The translations under genes were made by a program, and so were the position numbers. From Nitrincola alkalilacustris (lineage in GTDB: Bacteria > Pseudomonadota > Gammaproteobacteria > Pseudomonadales > Balneatricaceae): a stretch of DNA of 64,000 bases. Positions 10,782-20,443 of the stretch are shown here, piece after piece. Each line of letters begins with the position of its first letter. Within the stretch, counting starts at the first letter, position 1. The stretch is taken from assembly GCF_008973755.1 (NCBI RefSeq), contig NZ_WBOM01000009.1:1-64000 (forward strand), in the 5' to 3' direction. Under the pieces are notes generated by a model. The model did not search any database, had not been told where the DNA came from, and was given only the letters and a program-made list of their open reading frames with translations.

Positions 10782-11048
10782 ATGAGTATTTCCGAGATTA
10801 AAAACAAAGAGCGAGTGATCAATGAGTTGATGCGCTTTATTCGCAAGGTTCTGGCCGACCCGAAACTTTGTGAGCAGGCGCTCATGATTGCTCGCAAGCA
10901 TATCGATAAAAAGGATGCCGATATGCTGATTGCCGATGAGTTGTCCACCACCACCAGCGTCAAGATTCCGATTGAGTTCAGTGATGCTGATCGTCTGTTT
11001 CTGCATGTATTGAAAGAGGCCGTGCGCGACGAGCAGGCGCTCTACTAG
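10782..11048 (+). CDS. Small conserved-looking hypothetical protein
   Basis: I do not recognise this 88-residue protein. It is soluble, rich in charged residues and probably mostly helical (KERVINELMRFIRKVLADPKLCEQALMIARKHIDKK, read in two parts), with a short hydrophilic tail. There is no signal peptide and no metal or nucleotide motif. It starts at an ATG about 28 bases after an exact TATAAT box, with AGAGGAAC upstream as a ribosome site. It stands alone between ilvIH (divergent) and rlmJ (convergent). Good codon use and clean upstream signals argue that it is a real gene. Confidence 0.75.
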   Translation: MSISEIKNKERVINELMRFIRKVLADPKLCEQALMIARKHIDKKDADMLIADELSTTTSVKIPIEFSDADRLFLHVLKEAVRDEQALY

Positions 11049-11101
11049 AATCAGATTCTGAAGCAGGATCGCCGGACAGCTGCAGGATGTCCGGCCACGC
11101 C

Positions 11102-11938
11102 CTATTCCGGCACCAACCAGTCGCACAGTGTCGAATATTGCTCTTGCTCCAGACTAGCCTTGAGCCTGGGCAGACTAGCCTCCAACTGCTGATCCAGTTG
11201 CCAGGGAGGGTTGATGATCAGCATGCCGCTGCCATACATCCCTCGCTCGGCCTCAGGAGCGATCTCCACTTCTGAACGCAGTATTTTCCTGATACCCGAA
11301 CGACTCAGCGCATCCAGCATCTCCTGCCAGCGTCTGGCGCCGAGCAACGGATACCAGATGGCATAGATACCATTGGGCCAGCGTCTAGTCGCGGCCAACA
11401 GGAAGGTCACTACCTGATCATACTCCGACTTGACCTCGTAGGAAGGGTCGATCAGCACCAATCCACGATTGGGTGTCGGCGGAAGTAGTGACAACACCCC
11501 CTCATAACCATCGCGGTGATGAACAGCTACCCTCTGATCGCGGCGGAAGGTACGTTTCAGCACATCAAACTCAGTCGGATGCAGCTCCATCAGATGCAGG
11601 CGATCCTGCTCACGGGCAAAACCGGCAGCAATTGAGGGCGAGCCGGGGTATTGCTTCAAGGACCCGTCTGGATTCCATTGCCGCACAGCGTCCAGATAGG
11701 GCTGCATCTGCTCGGGTAGATCCTGCTGCTCCCAGAGTCGTACAATCCCCTCTTTGAACTCACACGTCTTCAACGCCTGCTCATTTCCAAGATCATAAAT
11801 CGCCCTCCCGGAATGGGTCTCAAGATAGTTCCAGGGAGTGACCTTGCGGTTCAGTGACTGCAACAGGCAGGACAGAACAAAGTGCTTGTGGATATCGGCA
11901 AAGTTGCCGGCATGAAAACCGTGAAGATAGCTGAGCAT
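11102..11938 (-). CDS. rlmJ: 23S rRNA (adenine(2030)-N6)-methyltransferase RlmJ
   Basis: RlmJ methylates A2030 of 23S rRNA with S-adenosylmethionine. This 278-residue protein begins MLSYLHGFHAGNFADIHKH, the family N-terminus. The SAM-binding region is visible, and the catalytic N6-MTase motif appears as GLVLIDPSYEVKSEYD (DPSY, equivalent to DPPY) near residue 162-177. IWYPLLGARRWQEML follows. The ATG at 11938 is preferred over a TTG nine bases upstream because it aligns with the E. coli start. It is convergent with the small gene at 10782. Confidence 0.95.
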   Translation of the reverse strand: MLSYLHGFHAGNFADIHKHFVLSCLLQSLNRKVTPWNYLETHSGRAIYDLGNEQALKTCEFKEGIVRLWEQQDLPEQMQPYLDAVRQWNPDGSLKQYPGSPSIAAGFAREQDRLHLMELHPTEFDVLKRTFRRDQRVAVHHRDGYEGVLSLLPPTPNRGLVLIDPSYEVKSEYDQVVTFLLAATRRWPNGIYAIWYPLLGARRWQEMLDALSRSGIRKILRSEVEIAPEAERGMYGSGMLIINPPWQLDQQLEASLPRLKASLEQEQYSTLCDWLVPE

Positions 11939-12054
11939 GATGAGCAATCCGGGACATTGGACATTGGGTAGTGGGGCGGCTGTATCTTAACAGTTTCCGC
12001 CCCTTATACCCAAACCTCATGTCCAGATCGGCATGTGCCCTGGATGGCTATTGA

Positions 12055-14625
12055 TCAGCGGAAGACGAAGCTTCCGGCCTCGACATCCACCGCCACCTCA
12101 TCACCCGACGCATAACGGCCGGAGAGGATCTCCTGCGCCAGCGGGTTCTCGATCCATTGCTGGATAGCGCGCTTCAGCGGTCTTGCACCATAGATCGGCT
12201 CAAAGCCCACCTCCACCAGTTTATCCAACGCGGTTGAGGTCAGCGTAAGTGTCATATCGAGCTCTGCCAGACGCTTGCGCAAACGATCAAGCTGTATCTG
12301 GGCAATGCCAGCCACCTGATTGCGACGCAGGCTGTGAAAGACCACCACCTCATCAATCCTGTTGATCAATTCCGGCCTGAAGTGAGTACTCACCGTTTCC
12401 ATCACTGCCGATTTCATCAATTCATAATCTTCATCATCAGAGAAGTTCTGAATCAGATCAGAGCCGAGGTTGGAGGTCATCACCACGATGGTATTACGGA
12501 AATCCACTGTCCGCCCCTGACCATCGGTCAGACGACCATCTTCCAGTACCTGCAGCAGAATATTGAACACATCCGGATGCGCCTTTTCGACCTCATCCAG
12601 CAGCAGCACCGAGTAAGGCTTGCGACGCACCGCCTCGGTCAGATACCCGCCCTCTTCGTAACCGACATAACCGGGAGGTGCACCGATCAGTCTGGCCACG
12701 GAGTGCTTCTCCATGAATTCAGACATATCGATCCGCACCAGAGACTCCTCGGTATCGAACAGGAAGTGCGCCAGCGCCTTACACAGCTCGGTTTTACCGA
12801 CACCGGTTGGCCCCAGAAACAGGAAGCTGCCATTAGGTCGATTCGGATCGGCCAGCCCGGCACGTGAACGACGCACCGCATTGGAGACAGCGATCACCGC
12901 CTCATCCTGTCCGACCACGCGCGCATGCAGAGCGGACTCCATGCGCATCAGTTTATCGCGCTCGCCCTCCAGCATCTTGTTGACAGGAATGCCTGTCCAG
13001 CGCGATACCACCTCGGCAACCTCCTCTTCCGTGACCTTGTTGCGCAGCAACCGGGTCTCCTGATGCTCGGCTTCGTCGGCGGCCTTGAGCTGTTTTTCCA
13101 GCTCGGGAATACGTCCATATTGCAGCTCTGACATACGTCCGAGATCGCCGGCACGGCGCGCCTGATCCATCTCGACACGCGCCTGATCCAACTGCTCCTT
13201 GATCTGCTGAGATCCCTGCAGCGAGGCCTTTTCCGCCTTCCATATCTCTTCCAGATCGGAATATTCTCTCTCCAGCCTGCCGATCACCTGCTCCAGTTCG
13301 TGCAGACGCTTGCGTGAGGCCTCATCGGTTTCCTTCTTCAAGGCCTCGCGCTCCATCTTCAACTGAATCAGACGCCGCTCCAGCTTGTCCATTTCCTCCG
13401 GCTTGGAGTCTATCTCCATACGGATGCGCGAGGCTGCCTCGTCGATCAGATCTATTGCCTTATCCGGCAGTTGCCTATCCGCTATATAGCGCTGTGACAG
13501 CTGAGCCGCGGCAATGATCGCGGAATCGGTGATATCGACCCCATGATGCACCTCGTAGCGCTCTTTCAGCCCACGCAGAATGGCAATGGTATCCTCTTCA
13601 CTCGGCTCATCGACCTGCACTTTCTGGAAGCGACGTTCAAGAGCCGCATCCTTCTCGACATACTTGCGATATTCATCCAGCGTCGTGGCACCGACACAAT
13701 GCAGCTCACCGCGTGCCAGCGCAGGCTTGAGCATATTGCCGGCATCCATTGAACCCTCGGCCTTGCCGGCACCCACCATGGTGTGCAGCTCATCGATAAA
13801 CAGGATGATCTGGCCCTCCTGTTTTGAAAGCTCATTCAGCACCGCCTTGAGACGCTCTTCAAACTCACCGCGAAACTTGGCTCCGGCAATCAGTGCGCCC
13901 ATATCCAGCGACAGCACACGCTTGCGCTTGAGCCCTTCAGGCACCTCGCCATTCACAATGCGCTGCGCCAGCCCCTCGACGATCGCCGTTTTACCAACGC
14001 CTGGTTCACCAATCAATACGGGGTTGTTCTTGGTCCGGCGCTGCAGCACCTGGATGGTACGACGTATCTCATCATCACGGCCGATCACAGGATCCAGCTT
14101 GCCTGACTCCGCACGCTCGGTCAGATCCACGCAGTACTTATCAAGTGCCTGACGTGACTCCTCGGCATTTGGATCCTGCACTGACTCGCCCCCACGCATC
14201 TCTTCGATGGCAGCGGCCAGGCGTGCTGCGGTAATCCCACACTCCTGCAGCAGCTTGCCGGCATCGGTTTTCGCCTCGATCATCGCCAACAGCATCAGTT
14301 CGCTGGCGATATACTGATCGCCACGCTGTTGCGCCAGCTTGTCGGTGACATTGAACAGACGCGCCATATTCTGCGACAGACGAATTTCGCCATCCGGACT
14401 CTGCACCTGCGGCAGGCGATCCAGCGCCTCACCGATCTTGCGGGTCAGACTGTTGAGTTCGGCACCGGCCTTGCCCAGCAAAGGACGAATGGAGCCACCG
14501 CGCTGGTTGATGAAAGCAGCCAGCAGATGGACGGGTTCTATCTGGTTATGATCCTTGCCGATCGCCAATGACTGGGCTTCGCCCAGAGCGTCCTGAAGTT
14601 TTGAGGTAAATTTATCGGGTCGCAT
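12055..14625 (-). CDS. clpB: ATP-dependent disaggregase ClpB
   Basis: ClpB is a hexameric AAA+ chaperone that threads aggregated proteins with DnaK. The 856-residue product has an N-terminal Clp_N domain (1-145), NBD1 with Walker A GEPGVGKT (near 205) and FIDELHTM. The coiled-coil middle domain spans about 395-525. NBD2 has Walker A GPTGVGKT (near 605) and [14 protein letters not shown], and the C-terminal D2-small domain follows. The ATG at 14625 has GGAGAGGG seven bases upstream; a longer frame adds 13 non-homologous residues. A sigma-32 type promoter lies about 80-110 bases upstream. Confidence 0.98.
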   Translation of the reverse strand: MRPDKFTSKLQDALGEAQSLAIGKDHNQIEPVHLLAAFINQRGGSIRPLLGKAGAELNSLTRKIGEALDRLPQVQSPDGEIRLSQNMARLFNVTDKLAQQRGDQYIASELMLLAMIEAKTDAGKLLQECGITAARLAAAIEEMRGGESVQDPNAEESRQALDKYCVDLTERAESGKLDPVIGRDDEIRRTIQVLQRRTKNNPVLIGEPGVGKTAIVEGLAQRIVNGEVPEGLKRKRVLSLDMGALIAGAKFRGEFEERLKAVLNELSKQEGQIILFIDELHTMVGAGKAEGSMDAGNMLKPALARGELHCVGATTLDEYRKYVEKDAALERRFQKVQVDEPSEEDTIAILRGLKERYEVHHGVDITDSAIIAAAQLSQRYIADRQLPDKAIDLIDEAASRIRMEIDSKPEEMDKLERRLIQLKMEREALKKETDEASRKRLHELEQVIGRLEREYSDLEEIWKAEKASLQGSQQIKEQLDQARVEMDQARRAGDLGRMSELQYGRIPELEKQLKAADEAEHQETRLLRNKVTEEEVAEVVSRWTGIPVNKMLEGERDKLMRMESALHARVVGQDEAVIAVSNAVRRSRAGLADPNRPNGSFLFLGPTGVGKTELCKALAHFLFDTEESLVRIDMSEFMEKHSVARLIGAPPGYVGYEEGGYLTEAVRRKPYSVLLLDEVEKAHPDVFNILLQVLEDGRLTDGQGRTVDFRNTIVVMTSNLGSDLIQNFSDDEDYELMKSAVMETVSTHFRPELINRIDEVVVFHSLRRNQVAGIAQIQLDRLRKRLAELDMTLTLTSTALDKLVEVGFEPIYGARPLKRAIQQWIENPLAQEILSGRYASGDEVAVDVEAGSFVFR

Positions 14626-14703
14626 CGCCCTCTCCTGATCATCTTGTGATTCACGCCTCAGCACATTTGGACGGCTAGCGTGGAGTTCATTGTGTACGAT
14701 GAT

Positions 14704-14733
14704 TAGATGGGGTGAATATGACCAGAATTCAAG
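14704..14733 (-). promoter_or_regulatory. Sigma-32 heat-shock promoter of clpB
   Basis: On the minus strand CTTGAA (14733-14728), a 15-base spacer and CCCCATCTA (14712-14704) match the heat-shock consensus CTTGAA-N13-15-CCCCATnTA almost exactly. It sits in the short gap between pgeF and clpB, so clpB has its own stress promoter while pgeF-rluD lie upstream. Confidence 0.9.
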
Positions 14734-14761
14734 TGATCAAAAAACAATCAATTGATCCAGG

Positions 14762-15517
14762 TCAGTACTTTCTACTCTGGTCCGAGTCGATCCAGATAAG
14801 CGTCGCCATCCGCCCTGTAACACCTTCGCGGCGGTAGGAGTAGAAGTACTCGCGGCCGCTGAAGGTACAGAACTCGCCACCGAACACACCGGCAACGCCA
14901 GCCTTACGCAGGCGGATAGTCGCCAGTCTGTAGAGATCAGCCAGCCACTTATCCTTGGAAGTCGGAGAGATACTGAAGGCAGACTCGGCCTCCGTCGATT
15001 GATTGCAAAATGCCTGATGCACATCATCACCCACCTCGAATGCCAGAGGCCCGATCGCAGGTCCGAGCCAGACCAGAACATCTTCAGGATCGTCAAACAC
15101 TGCTAATGTCTGCTCCAGCACACCGGCTGCCAGACCACGCCAACCTGCATGTGCCGCCGCCACACGCTTACCTGCTCGGTCAGTGAACAGCACCGGCAGA
15201 CAATCTGCTGTCAGCACGGCACAAGCCTGACCCGGCTGAGCTGTCCAGCAGGCATCGGCTTCCGGCACCTCTTGCGAAACTGAGTTGGCTTCAACCAGCG
15301 TTGTACCATGCACCTGCTGCAACCATTGTGGCTCCTGTTTCAACCCCAGAGCATGCGCCAGAATCGTACGATTCTCATGCACCGACAGCGGGTCATCCCC
15401 GACATGATCGGCCAGATTCAGCTCAGCATAGGGTGCACGACTGATCCCATCCAGCCGCGTTGTTGTCAGGGCGTGAATATGTGCAGGTGCAGGCCAGCTG
15501 GCGCGAATCAGTTTCAT
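14762..15517 (-). CDS. pgeF: PgeF, laccase-domain peptidoglycan editing / purine nucleoside enzyme
   Basis: This 251-residue YfiH/LACC1-family protein has the conserved metal-site and active-site motifs: QVHGT (near 67), CAVLTADCLPVLF (near 93-105), AAHAGWRGLAAGVLEQT (near 119-135) and WLGPAIGPLAFEVG. The family includes bacterial enzymes that remove wrong dipeptide ends from peptidoglycan precursors and oxidoreductases/phosphorylases acting on purine nucleosides. Its start overlaps the rluD stop by 4 bp (ATGA), the usual rluD-pgeF pairing. The exact in vivo reaction cannot be told from sequence. Confidence 0.92.
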   Translation of the reverse strand: MKLIRASWPAPAHIHALTTTRLDGISRAPYAELNLADHVGDDPLSVHENRTILAHALGLKQEPQWLQQVHGTTLVEANSVSQEVPEADACWTAQPGQACAVLTADCLPVLFTDRAGKRVAAAHAGWRGLAAGVLEQTLAVFDDPEDVLVWLGPAIGPLAFEVGDDVHQAFCNQSTEAESAFSISPTSKDKWLADLYRLATIRLRKAGVAGVFGGEFCTFSGREYFYSYRREGVTGRMATLIWIDSDQSRKY

Positions 15518-16482
15518 AGGTTGTAATCCATCTCCTCAACATCTTTCTTCAACACTGCCAGCAGTTGTTTCAGATCATCCGGCAGGTCTATCTCCCAGCT
15601 CATCTTCTCCCCTGTTTCAGGGTGCCAGAGCTCCAGCTTTTTGGCATGCAATGCCTGACGCCTGAAGGCACGCAGTGTCGCCAGCATCTCCTCACTGCAC
15701 CCCTTAGGGGTACGAAAACGCCCACAATAAAGCGGATCACCCACCAGAGGATAGTTGATGTGCGCCATATGGACACGGATCTGATGCGTGCGCCCTGTCT
15801 CCAGCTTGAGCCGGATATGGGTATGGGAGCGAAACTTCCGCAGTACACGATAGTGAGTGATCGCTTCCTTGCCGACACCGACGACGGCCATCTTCTGCCG
15901 ATTCTTGCTGTGCCGTGCCATCGGTTCATCAACACAGCCCCCACCGGTCATGACACCATTGACCACGGCTTCATATTCACGCCCCATGGTGCGCTCCTGC
16001 AGCTGTACCACCAGATCCGTCTGAGCAGTGATGGTTTTCGCCACCACCATCAGCCCGGTCGTTTCACGATCCAGACGATGCACGATGCCGGCACGCGGTA
16101 CCAGACCTATCTCCGGACTGTGATGCAGCAACGCATTCAGCAGCGTACCATCGGCATGACCCGCTCCCGGATGAACCACCAGCCCACTGGGCTTGTTGAT
16201 CACCAGGATATGCTCATCCTCATACACGATATCCAGCGGTATCAGCTGTGGGGCGTGCTGATCCTGCACCTCCAGCAGCACGCTGACCTTGATCTGCTCA
16301 CCGCCCGAAAGCTTATCCCGTGGTCGGAGGGTCTTCCCGTCCACCGTCAACTGACCATCTTTGATCCAGCTCTGCAGCCTGGAACGAGAGTAGTCCGGAA
16401 ATAACTGGGCCACCACCTGATCCAGTCGCATACCGAACATTTCGGTGGGAACCTGCGCGTTTAACTCAACCTGTTCTGACAT
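15514..16482 (-). CDS. rluD: 23S rRNA pseudouridine(1911/1915/1917) synthase RluD
   Basis: RluD isomerises three uridines in helix 69 of 23S rRNA. The 322-residue protein has an N-terminal S4 RNA-binding domain (MRLDQVVAQLFPDYSRSRLQSWI). The RluA-type catalytic domain carries the signature VHRLDRETTGLMVVAK with the catalytic aspartate, then ETGRTHQIRVHM and YPLVGDPLYCGR. The start at 16482 (MSEQVELNAQVP) gives family length; the reading frame continues upstream for about 90 codons of unrelated sequence, which was rejected. It is divergent from bamD, a widely conserved arrangement. Confidence 0.96.
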   Translation of the reverse strand: MSEQVELNAQVPTEMFGMRLDQVVAQLFPDYSRSRLQSWIKDGQLTVDGKTLRPRDKLSGGEQIKVSVLLEVQDQHAPQLIPLDIVYEDEHILVINKPSGLVVHPGAGHADGTLLNALLHHSPEIGLVPRAGIVHRLDRETTGLMVVAKTITAQTDLVVQLQERTMGREYEAVVNGVMTGGGCVDEPMARHSKNRQKMAVVGVGKEAITHYRVLRKFRSHTHIRLKLETGRTHQIRVHMAHINYPLVGDPLYCGRFRTPKGCSEEMLATLRAFRRQALHAKKLELWHPETGEKMSWEIDLPDDLKQLLAVLKKDVEEMDYNL

Positions 16483-16618
16483 CAATTTCAATCTTATACA
16501 TGAGGATGTTTTGGCTTGGCTTCCGGTTGTGTTTAAATAGACCGGAAATTTATTCACCCAGTATAACTGAATCCTTCGCGATGCGCTGGAATCGGACTCA
16601 ATCTCAGGATTAAGCAAT

Positions 16619-17584
16619 ATGCAACTCGTCAAAGTGTTTGGCGCTCTCGCTCTGATCAGTCTTTTGTCGGCATGCTCATGGTTTGGTGGTGACAAGATTC
16701 CACCCGATATTCCGGAGCAGGTACTGTATGATGAAGCCATGACGGCACTGAACAACAACAGCTTCAGCCTTGCTGTTGAAAAGCTGCAGTTGCTGGAAGC
16801 ACGCTACCCCTTCGGACGCTATGCAGAGCAGTCTCAGCTTGAGCTGATCTATGCCTATTATCGTAACAATGAGCCGGCAGCCTCCAGAGCCGCCGCAGAT
16901 CGCTTCATTCGTCTGCATCCGAATCATGACAATATCGATTACGCTTACTACCTGAAGGGCCTGACCTCCTTTGAGGAGGATCGCTCATTCCTGGCGCGTT
17001 TTCTGCCCCTAGACGAATCGCAGCGCGATCCGGGCGCTGCACTGGACTCGTTCGAAAGCTTTGCGATACTGCTCAATCGCTACCCGGACAGTGAGTACGC
17101 TCCAGACTCACAGCGTCGCATGCAGTATCTGAAAAATCGTCTGGCCACCTATGAAATTCATGTGGCTACTTATTACATGAAACGCGAAGCCTGGGTAGCA
17201 GCAGCAAACCGTGGCCGATTCGTGGTCGAGAATCTGCAGGAAACTCCTGCAGTTCCTGATGCGTTGGCGATCATGGCCGAAGCCTATACCCGTCTGGGAC
17301 TGACTGATCTAGCCGATAATTCGCTTGAAGTACTCAGACTGAACTTCCCGGATTACGAGATTCGCCCCTTCAGCGCTGAAAATCGTGGACTGCTCTACAC
17401 TGCAACCTTTGGTCTGCTGGGCAGTGAGCCTGCAGTACCGGCAAGACCGACAGCACGTACAGGCCAACCCACCAGCGCAGTGGCAAGCGAACCTGAACAA
17501 CCCAGACGCTCCTGGCTGAATCGCCTGACCTTTGGTGCCTTTGGAGATGACGGCAAGCCAGCCGAATCCGAAGCACAGGAGTAA
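16619..17584 (+). CDS. bamD: Outer-membrane assembly lipoprotein BamD
   Basis: BamD is the essential TPR lipoprotein of the BAM complex that inserts beta-barrels into the outer membrane. The signal peptide ends in the lipobox LLSAC with Cys19. About five TPR motifs follow (residues 35-260), with [20 protein letters not shown] and [20 protein letters not shown] recognisable. The 321-residue length exceeds the E. coli protein (about 245) because of a C-terminal Pro/Ala/Thr-rich extension after residue 265, as seen in pseudomonads. It is divergent from rluD and followed by a strong terminator. Confidence 0.95.
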   Translation: MQLVKVFGALALISLLSACSWFGGDKIPPDIPEQVLYDEAMTALNNNSFSLAVEKLQLLEARYPFGRYAEQSQLELIYAYYRNNEPAASRAAADRFIRLHPNHDNIDYAYYLKGLTSFEEDRSFLARFLPLDESQRDPGAALDSFESFAILLNRYPDSEYAPDSQRRMQYLKNRLATYEIHVATYYMKREAWVAAANRGRFVVENLQETPAVPDALAIMAEAYTRLGLTDLADNSLEVLRLNFPDYEIRPFSAENRGLLYTATFGLLGSEPAVPARPTARTGQPTSAVASEPEQPRRSWLNRLTFGAFGDDGKPAESEAQE

Positions 17585-17626
17585 TTCAGCGCTACAGCTG
17601 TTTTTCTGCCAATACAGGATACGATC

Positions 17627-17652
17627 AAAAGCCGCTCATGCGGCTTTTTTTC
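17627..17652 (+). terminator. Intrinsic terminator of bamD
   Basis: AAAAGCCGC-TCAT-GCGGCTTTT continuing into eight T in all, 42 bp after the bamD stop codon. Confidence 0.9.
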
Positions 17653-17733
17653 ATGAACCACGTTCGTGACCCGAACTCCAACCATCACGACTCAACCTGT
17701 AAAGCACAGAAGATTATTGGCAAGCAGAAACCA

Positions 17734-17754
17734 AATTGTTATGTTATAACAATT
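17734..17754. promoter_or_regulatory. Zur-type operator upstream of the zinc operon
   Basis: AATTGTTAT-GTT-ATAACAATT has perfect 9-bp arms around three bases and contains the TGTTAT...ATAACA core of gammaproteobacterial Zur boxes. A possible promoter overlaps it (TTGGCA at 17717-17722, 17-base spacer, TATGTT at 17740-17745), so bound Zur would block RNA polymerase. It ends 26 bases before the start of the His-rich gene. Its position before a zinc-type operon supports the assignment. Confidence 0.82.
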
Positions 17755-17780
17755 ACAGACAACTGAGATATGGAGTTTTT

Positions 17781-18416
17781 ATGCGTTTACTGACACTGCC
17801 CCTTTTATTGGCCTCCTCCCTTGCCCTGGCACACAGCGATCACGCCCCACTGGGAGCCCACGTTCACGGCATTGCACAGCTTGATGTAGTGCTGGATGGG
17901 AAAAGCCTACTGGCAAGCTTCACCTCACCTGCAGCTGATATTGTCGGTTTCGAGGATCAGGCCAGTGATGACCAGAGCATAGCCCTGGTCAGAGAGATGG
18001 AGCACAAGCTGAGCCATGCTGAAACCCTGTGGGAGTTACCAGCATCTGCCAACTGCACACTGAATGATGTCGCCATTCATCATGAATTACTGGCAGAGAA
18101 AGAGTCACATGATGGGCACGAACATGATCATAAGCACGATCATGACCATGACCACAAGCACGATCACGGTCATAAGCACGATCACGACCACGACCACGAC
18201 CACGACCACAAGCATGATCACGATCACGCAGGACACAGTGATCTCCGGGTAGAATATGCCTTTGAATGTCAAAACCCGGAACAACTTGCGCAGATCAGTG
18301 TCACACTTTTTCAGCATTTCCCGACACTGGAAAGTATCACCACACAGGTCATCACATCCGGTGCGCAGCAGGGACTGACATTGAACCCTGAAAACAACAG
18401 GCTGAATCTTGACTGA
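17781..18416 (+). CDS. Histidine-rich periplasmic zinc-binding protein, ZrgA/DUF2796 family
   Basis: This 211-residue exported protein has a clear signal peptide (MRLLTLPLLLASSLALAHSD). The DUF2796 start GAHVHGIAQLDVVLDGKSLL follows. A His/Asp run at about residues 109-153 is made of HDH and HKHD units, then FECQNPEQL and a C-terminal domain. Family members bind zinc in the periplasm and aid uptake under scarcity. The ATG at 17781 has GGAG five bases upstream and begins the signal peptide; an upstream start would add 15 poor residues. It is first in a four-gene operon behind a Zur-like box, resembling P. aeruginosa PA4063-PA4066. Confidence 0.88.
   Translation: MRLLTLPLLLASSLALAHSDHAPLGAHVHGIAQLDVVLDGKSLLASFTSPAADIVGFEDQASDDQSIALVREMEHKLSHAETLWELPASANCTLNDVAIHHELLAEKESHDGHEHDHKHDHDHDHKHDHGHKHDHDHDHDHDHKHDHDHAGHSDLRVEYAFECQNPEQLAQISVTLFQHFPTLESITTQVITSGAQQGLTLNPENNRLNLD
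18106..18235 (+). repeat. His/Asp codon repeat inside the zinc-binding protein gene
   Basis: About 130 bases consist of degenerate 6-bp units (CAYGAY, with AAGCAY variants) encoding alternating His and Asp with occasional Lys and Gly. It is a tandem simple repeat likely to change length by slippage, which would alter the number of metal ligands without breaking the frame if six bases are gained or lost. Confidence 0.85.
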
Positions 18417-19122
18417 TACTGAACTGAAACCCGCTATATTGATAAAGCAGTTGACGTTTGCCTGGAAACGGCAAACGCCACTGCTGAGTATTAACCATTT
18501 CATCCTAGCCAGAGGTGAGCAGCTTTTTCTGCAGGGGCCATCAGGCAGTGGTAAAAGCACATTACTGAACCTGATAGGCGGGGTGCTGCCGGTCAAAAGC
18601 GGAGAACTGACACTGCACGGCAGTAATTTTGGCAAGCTCAGTCAGCGACGTCGTGACCAGTTCAGAGCCGATCATATCGGCGTTCTGTTTCAGCAATTCA
18701 ATCTGCTGCCTTATCTGAGCCTGATCGACAATGTGATCCTGCCCTGTCGCTTCTCCTCCAAACGTGCTGCCGCTGCCACTCAACGCAGCGGTTCGCCGGA
18801 GAAGGAAGCTCATAGGCTTCTTCAGCGACTGCAGTTGCAGGAGATGCTGAAGGACTCACCACCTGTTGCAGAACTGTCCATCGGCCAGCAGCAGCGTGTG
18901 GCAGCAGCCAGAGCACTGATCGGAGCACCGGAGCTGATTATTGCAGATGAGCCCACCTCTGCACTGGATGCGGACACCCGTGACAACTTCCTCGACCTGC
19001 TGCTGAGCGAAAACAGAGAGAATAACAGCAGCCTGCTTTTTGTCAGCCACGACCAGTCACTGAGCCATCACTTTGACAGAGTCGTCAGTCTGAACGAGAT
19101 CAATCAGCGAGGTGCCGCATGA
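18409..19122 (+). CDS. ABC transporter ATP-binding protein (MacB/LolD-like) of the zinc-responsive operon
   Basis: This 237-residue ABC ATPase has Walker A GPSGSGKST (near 43-51), Q-loop LFQQFNLLPYLSL, signature LSIGQQQRVAAARAL, Walker B LIIADEPTSALD and a switch histidine in VSHDQS. Sequence resembles the LolD/MacB subfamily that drives FtsX-type permeases rather than classical importers. The signature is LSIGQ in place of LSGGQ, a tolerated change. Its start overlaps the preceding gene by 8 bp and its end overlaps the permease by 4 bp, so the three form one translationally coupled unit. Confidence 0.9.
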   Translation: MTDTELKPAILIKQLTFAWKRQTPLLSINHFILARGEQLFLQGPSGSGKSTLLNLIGGVLPVKSGELTLHGSNFGKLSQRRRDQFRADHIGVLFQQFNLLPYLSLIDNVILPCRFSSKRAAAATQRSGSPEKEAHRLLQRLQLQEMLKDSPPVAELSIGQQQRVAAARALIGAPELIIADEPTSALDADTRDNFLDLLLSENRENNSSLLFVSHDQSLSHHFDRVVSLNEINQRGAA

Positions 19123-20375
19123 TCCTGCGACTGGCACTACTGAGCCTATGGAACAGACGTGGCACAGCTCTTTTGACACTGATCACCATCGCCATCAGCG
19201 TGACACTGTTGCTGGGTGTTGAAAAGTTGCGCCAGGATGCGCGTGATGGGTTTTTCAGTACCATATCCGGCACTGACCTCGTGGTGGGCGCCCGCAGCGG
19301 ATCCTTACCCCTGCTGCTCTACTCCGTTTTCAACATCGGTAACCCAGTCAGCAATATCCGCTGGAGCAGTTATCAACAGATTGCCGAATCGGATATGGTC
19401 GACTGGACCATTCCCCTGACGCTGGGCGACTCACACCGCGGCTTTCGGGTCGTAGGTACCAGCGATGAATACTTCACCCATTTCCGCTATGGGCGCCAGC
19501 AAAACCTCTCCTTTGCATCCGGCACACCCTTTGATGATCTTTACGACGTAGTTCTGGGCGCCGAAGTTGCCCGCGCACTGGGCTATCAGTTGGGTGATAA
19601 GGTCGTCGTCAATCACGGACTGGGCAGAGCCAGTTTCAGCGCCCACGAAGACAAACCCTTCCAGGTCAGCGGCATCCTCGAGCCGACCGGCACCCCGGTC
19701 GACCGGGTTCTGCTGGTCAGTCTGCAAGGCTATGAAGCGATGCATCTTGACTGGCGTGCCGGTGTCCGAATCCCCGGCATGCAGATCACAGCGGATCAGG
19801 CTCGTGAGCGGGATCTGACACCCAGAGAGATCACTGCCTTCATGGTGGGTATGAAGTCCCGTATCAACACTTTCCATCTGCAGCGATCGATCAACAATTT
19901 CCGCGCAGAACCTCTGCAGGCGATCCTTCCGGGCGTTGCTCTGCAGGAGCTCTGGCAAGTGCTCTCGATTGCCGAGCGTACCCTGCTGGCCGTATCCGCT
20001 TGCGTGGTTTTTGCCGGTCTGACAGGTATGCTGGCCCTGCTGCTGGCGAGCTTAAATGAACGCCGCCGGGAACTCGCCGTACTGCGTGCTGTCGGAGCAG
20101 GACCGGGGCGGATACTGTTTCTGCTGCTGTTTGAAGCGATGCTGCTGACACTGCTGGGCAGCCTGCTGGGTGTGCTGTTGCTCTATACGCTGATAGCCGG
20201 TACCCAAAACTGGTTGGCTCTGGAGTATGGCCTGTTCCTGAGTCTGGAATGGCCGGGTAAAACACAATGGCTGTTGCTTGGTGCGATTCAGATCGCCGGA
20301 ATTGTAGCTGGCAGCATACCCGCCTGGCGAGCTTATCGGTATACTCTGGCCGACGGCCTGACACCGCGTACCTGA
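19119..20375 (+). CDS. FtsX/MacB-type ABC permease of the zinc-responsive operon
   Basis: This 418-residue inner-membrane permease has the FtsX topology. One helix near the N-terminus (ALLTLITIAISVTLLLGV, residues 14-31) is followed by a large periplasmic MacB_PCD-like domain (about 40-280). Three C-terminal helices follow, with the coupling motif LNERRRELAVLRAVGAGPG. Such type VII ABC systems move substrates or force across the envelope and do not import ions through the membrane. With the His-rich protein and Zur box it may handle a metallophore, a lipoprotein or a chaperone during zinc limitation. Substrate unknown. Confidence 0.88.
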   Translation: MILRLALLSLWNRRGTALLTLITIAISVTLLLGVEKLRQDARDGFFSTISGTDLVVGARSGSLPLLLYSVFNIGNPVSNIRWSSYQQIAESDMVDWTIPLTLGDSHRGFRVVGTSDEYFTHFRYGRQQNLSFASGTPFDDLYDVVLGAEVARALGYQLGDKVVVNHGLGRASFSAHEDKPFQVSGILEPTGTPVDRVLLVSLQGYEAMHLDWRAGVRIPGMQITADQARERDLTPREITAFMVGMKSRINTFHLQRSINNFRAEPLQAILPGVALQELWQVLSIAERTLLAVSACVVFAGLTGMLALLLASLNERRRELAVLRAVGAGPGRILFLLLFEAMLLTLLGSLLGVLLLYTLIAGTQNWLALEYGLFLSLEWPGKTQWLLLGAIQIAGIVAGSIPAWRAYRYTLADGLTPRT

Positions 20376-20443
20376 TGAATTACCAGAGGGACCGGGACTG
20401 GCCGCCAAAAACCGACATTCAGCGACCAACCAAGAGGTTATCC

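Noticed and set aside
17736-17780. Upstream start for the His-rich zinc protein
   Set aside because: It lies within the Zur-like operator and would precede the signal peptide with 15 polar residues.
18106-18235. CRISPR-like short repeat array
   Set aside because: The periodicity is six bases and in frame with a His/Asp protein segment; there are no spacers.
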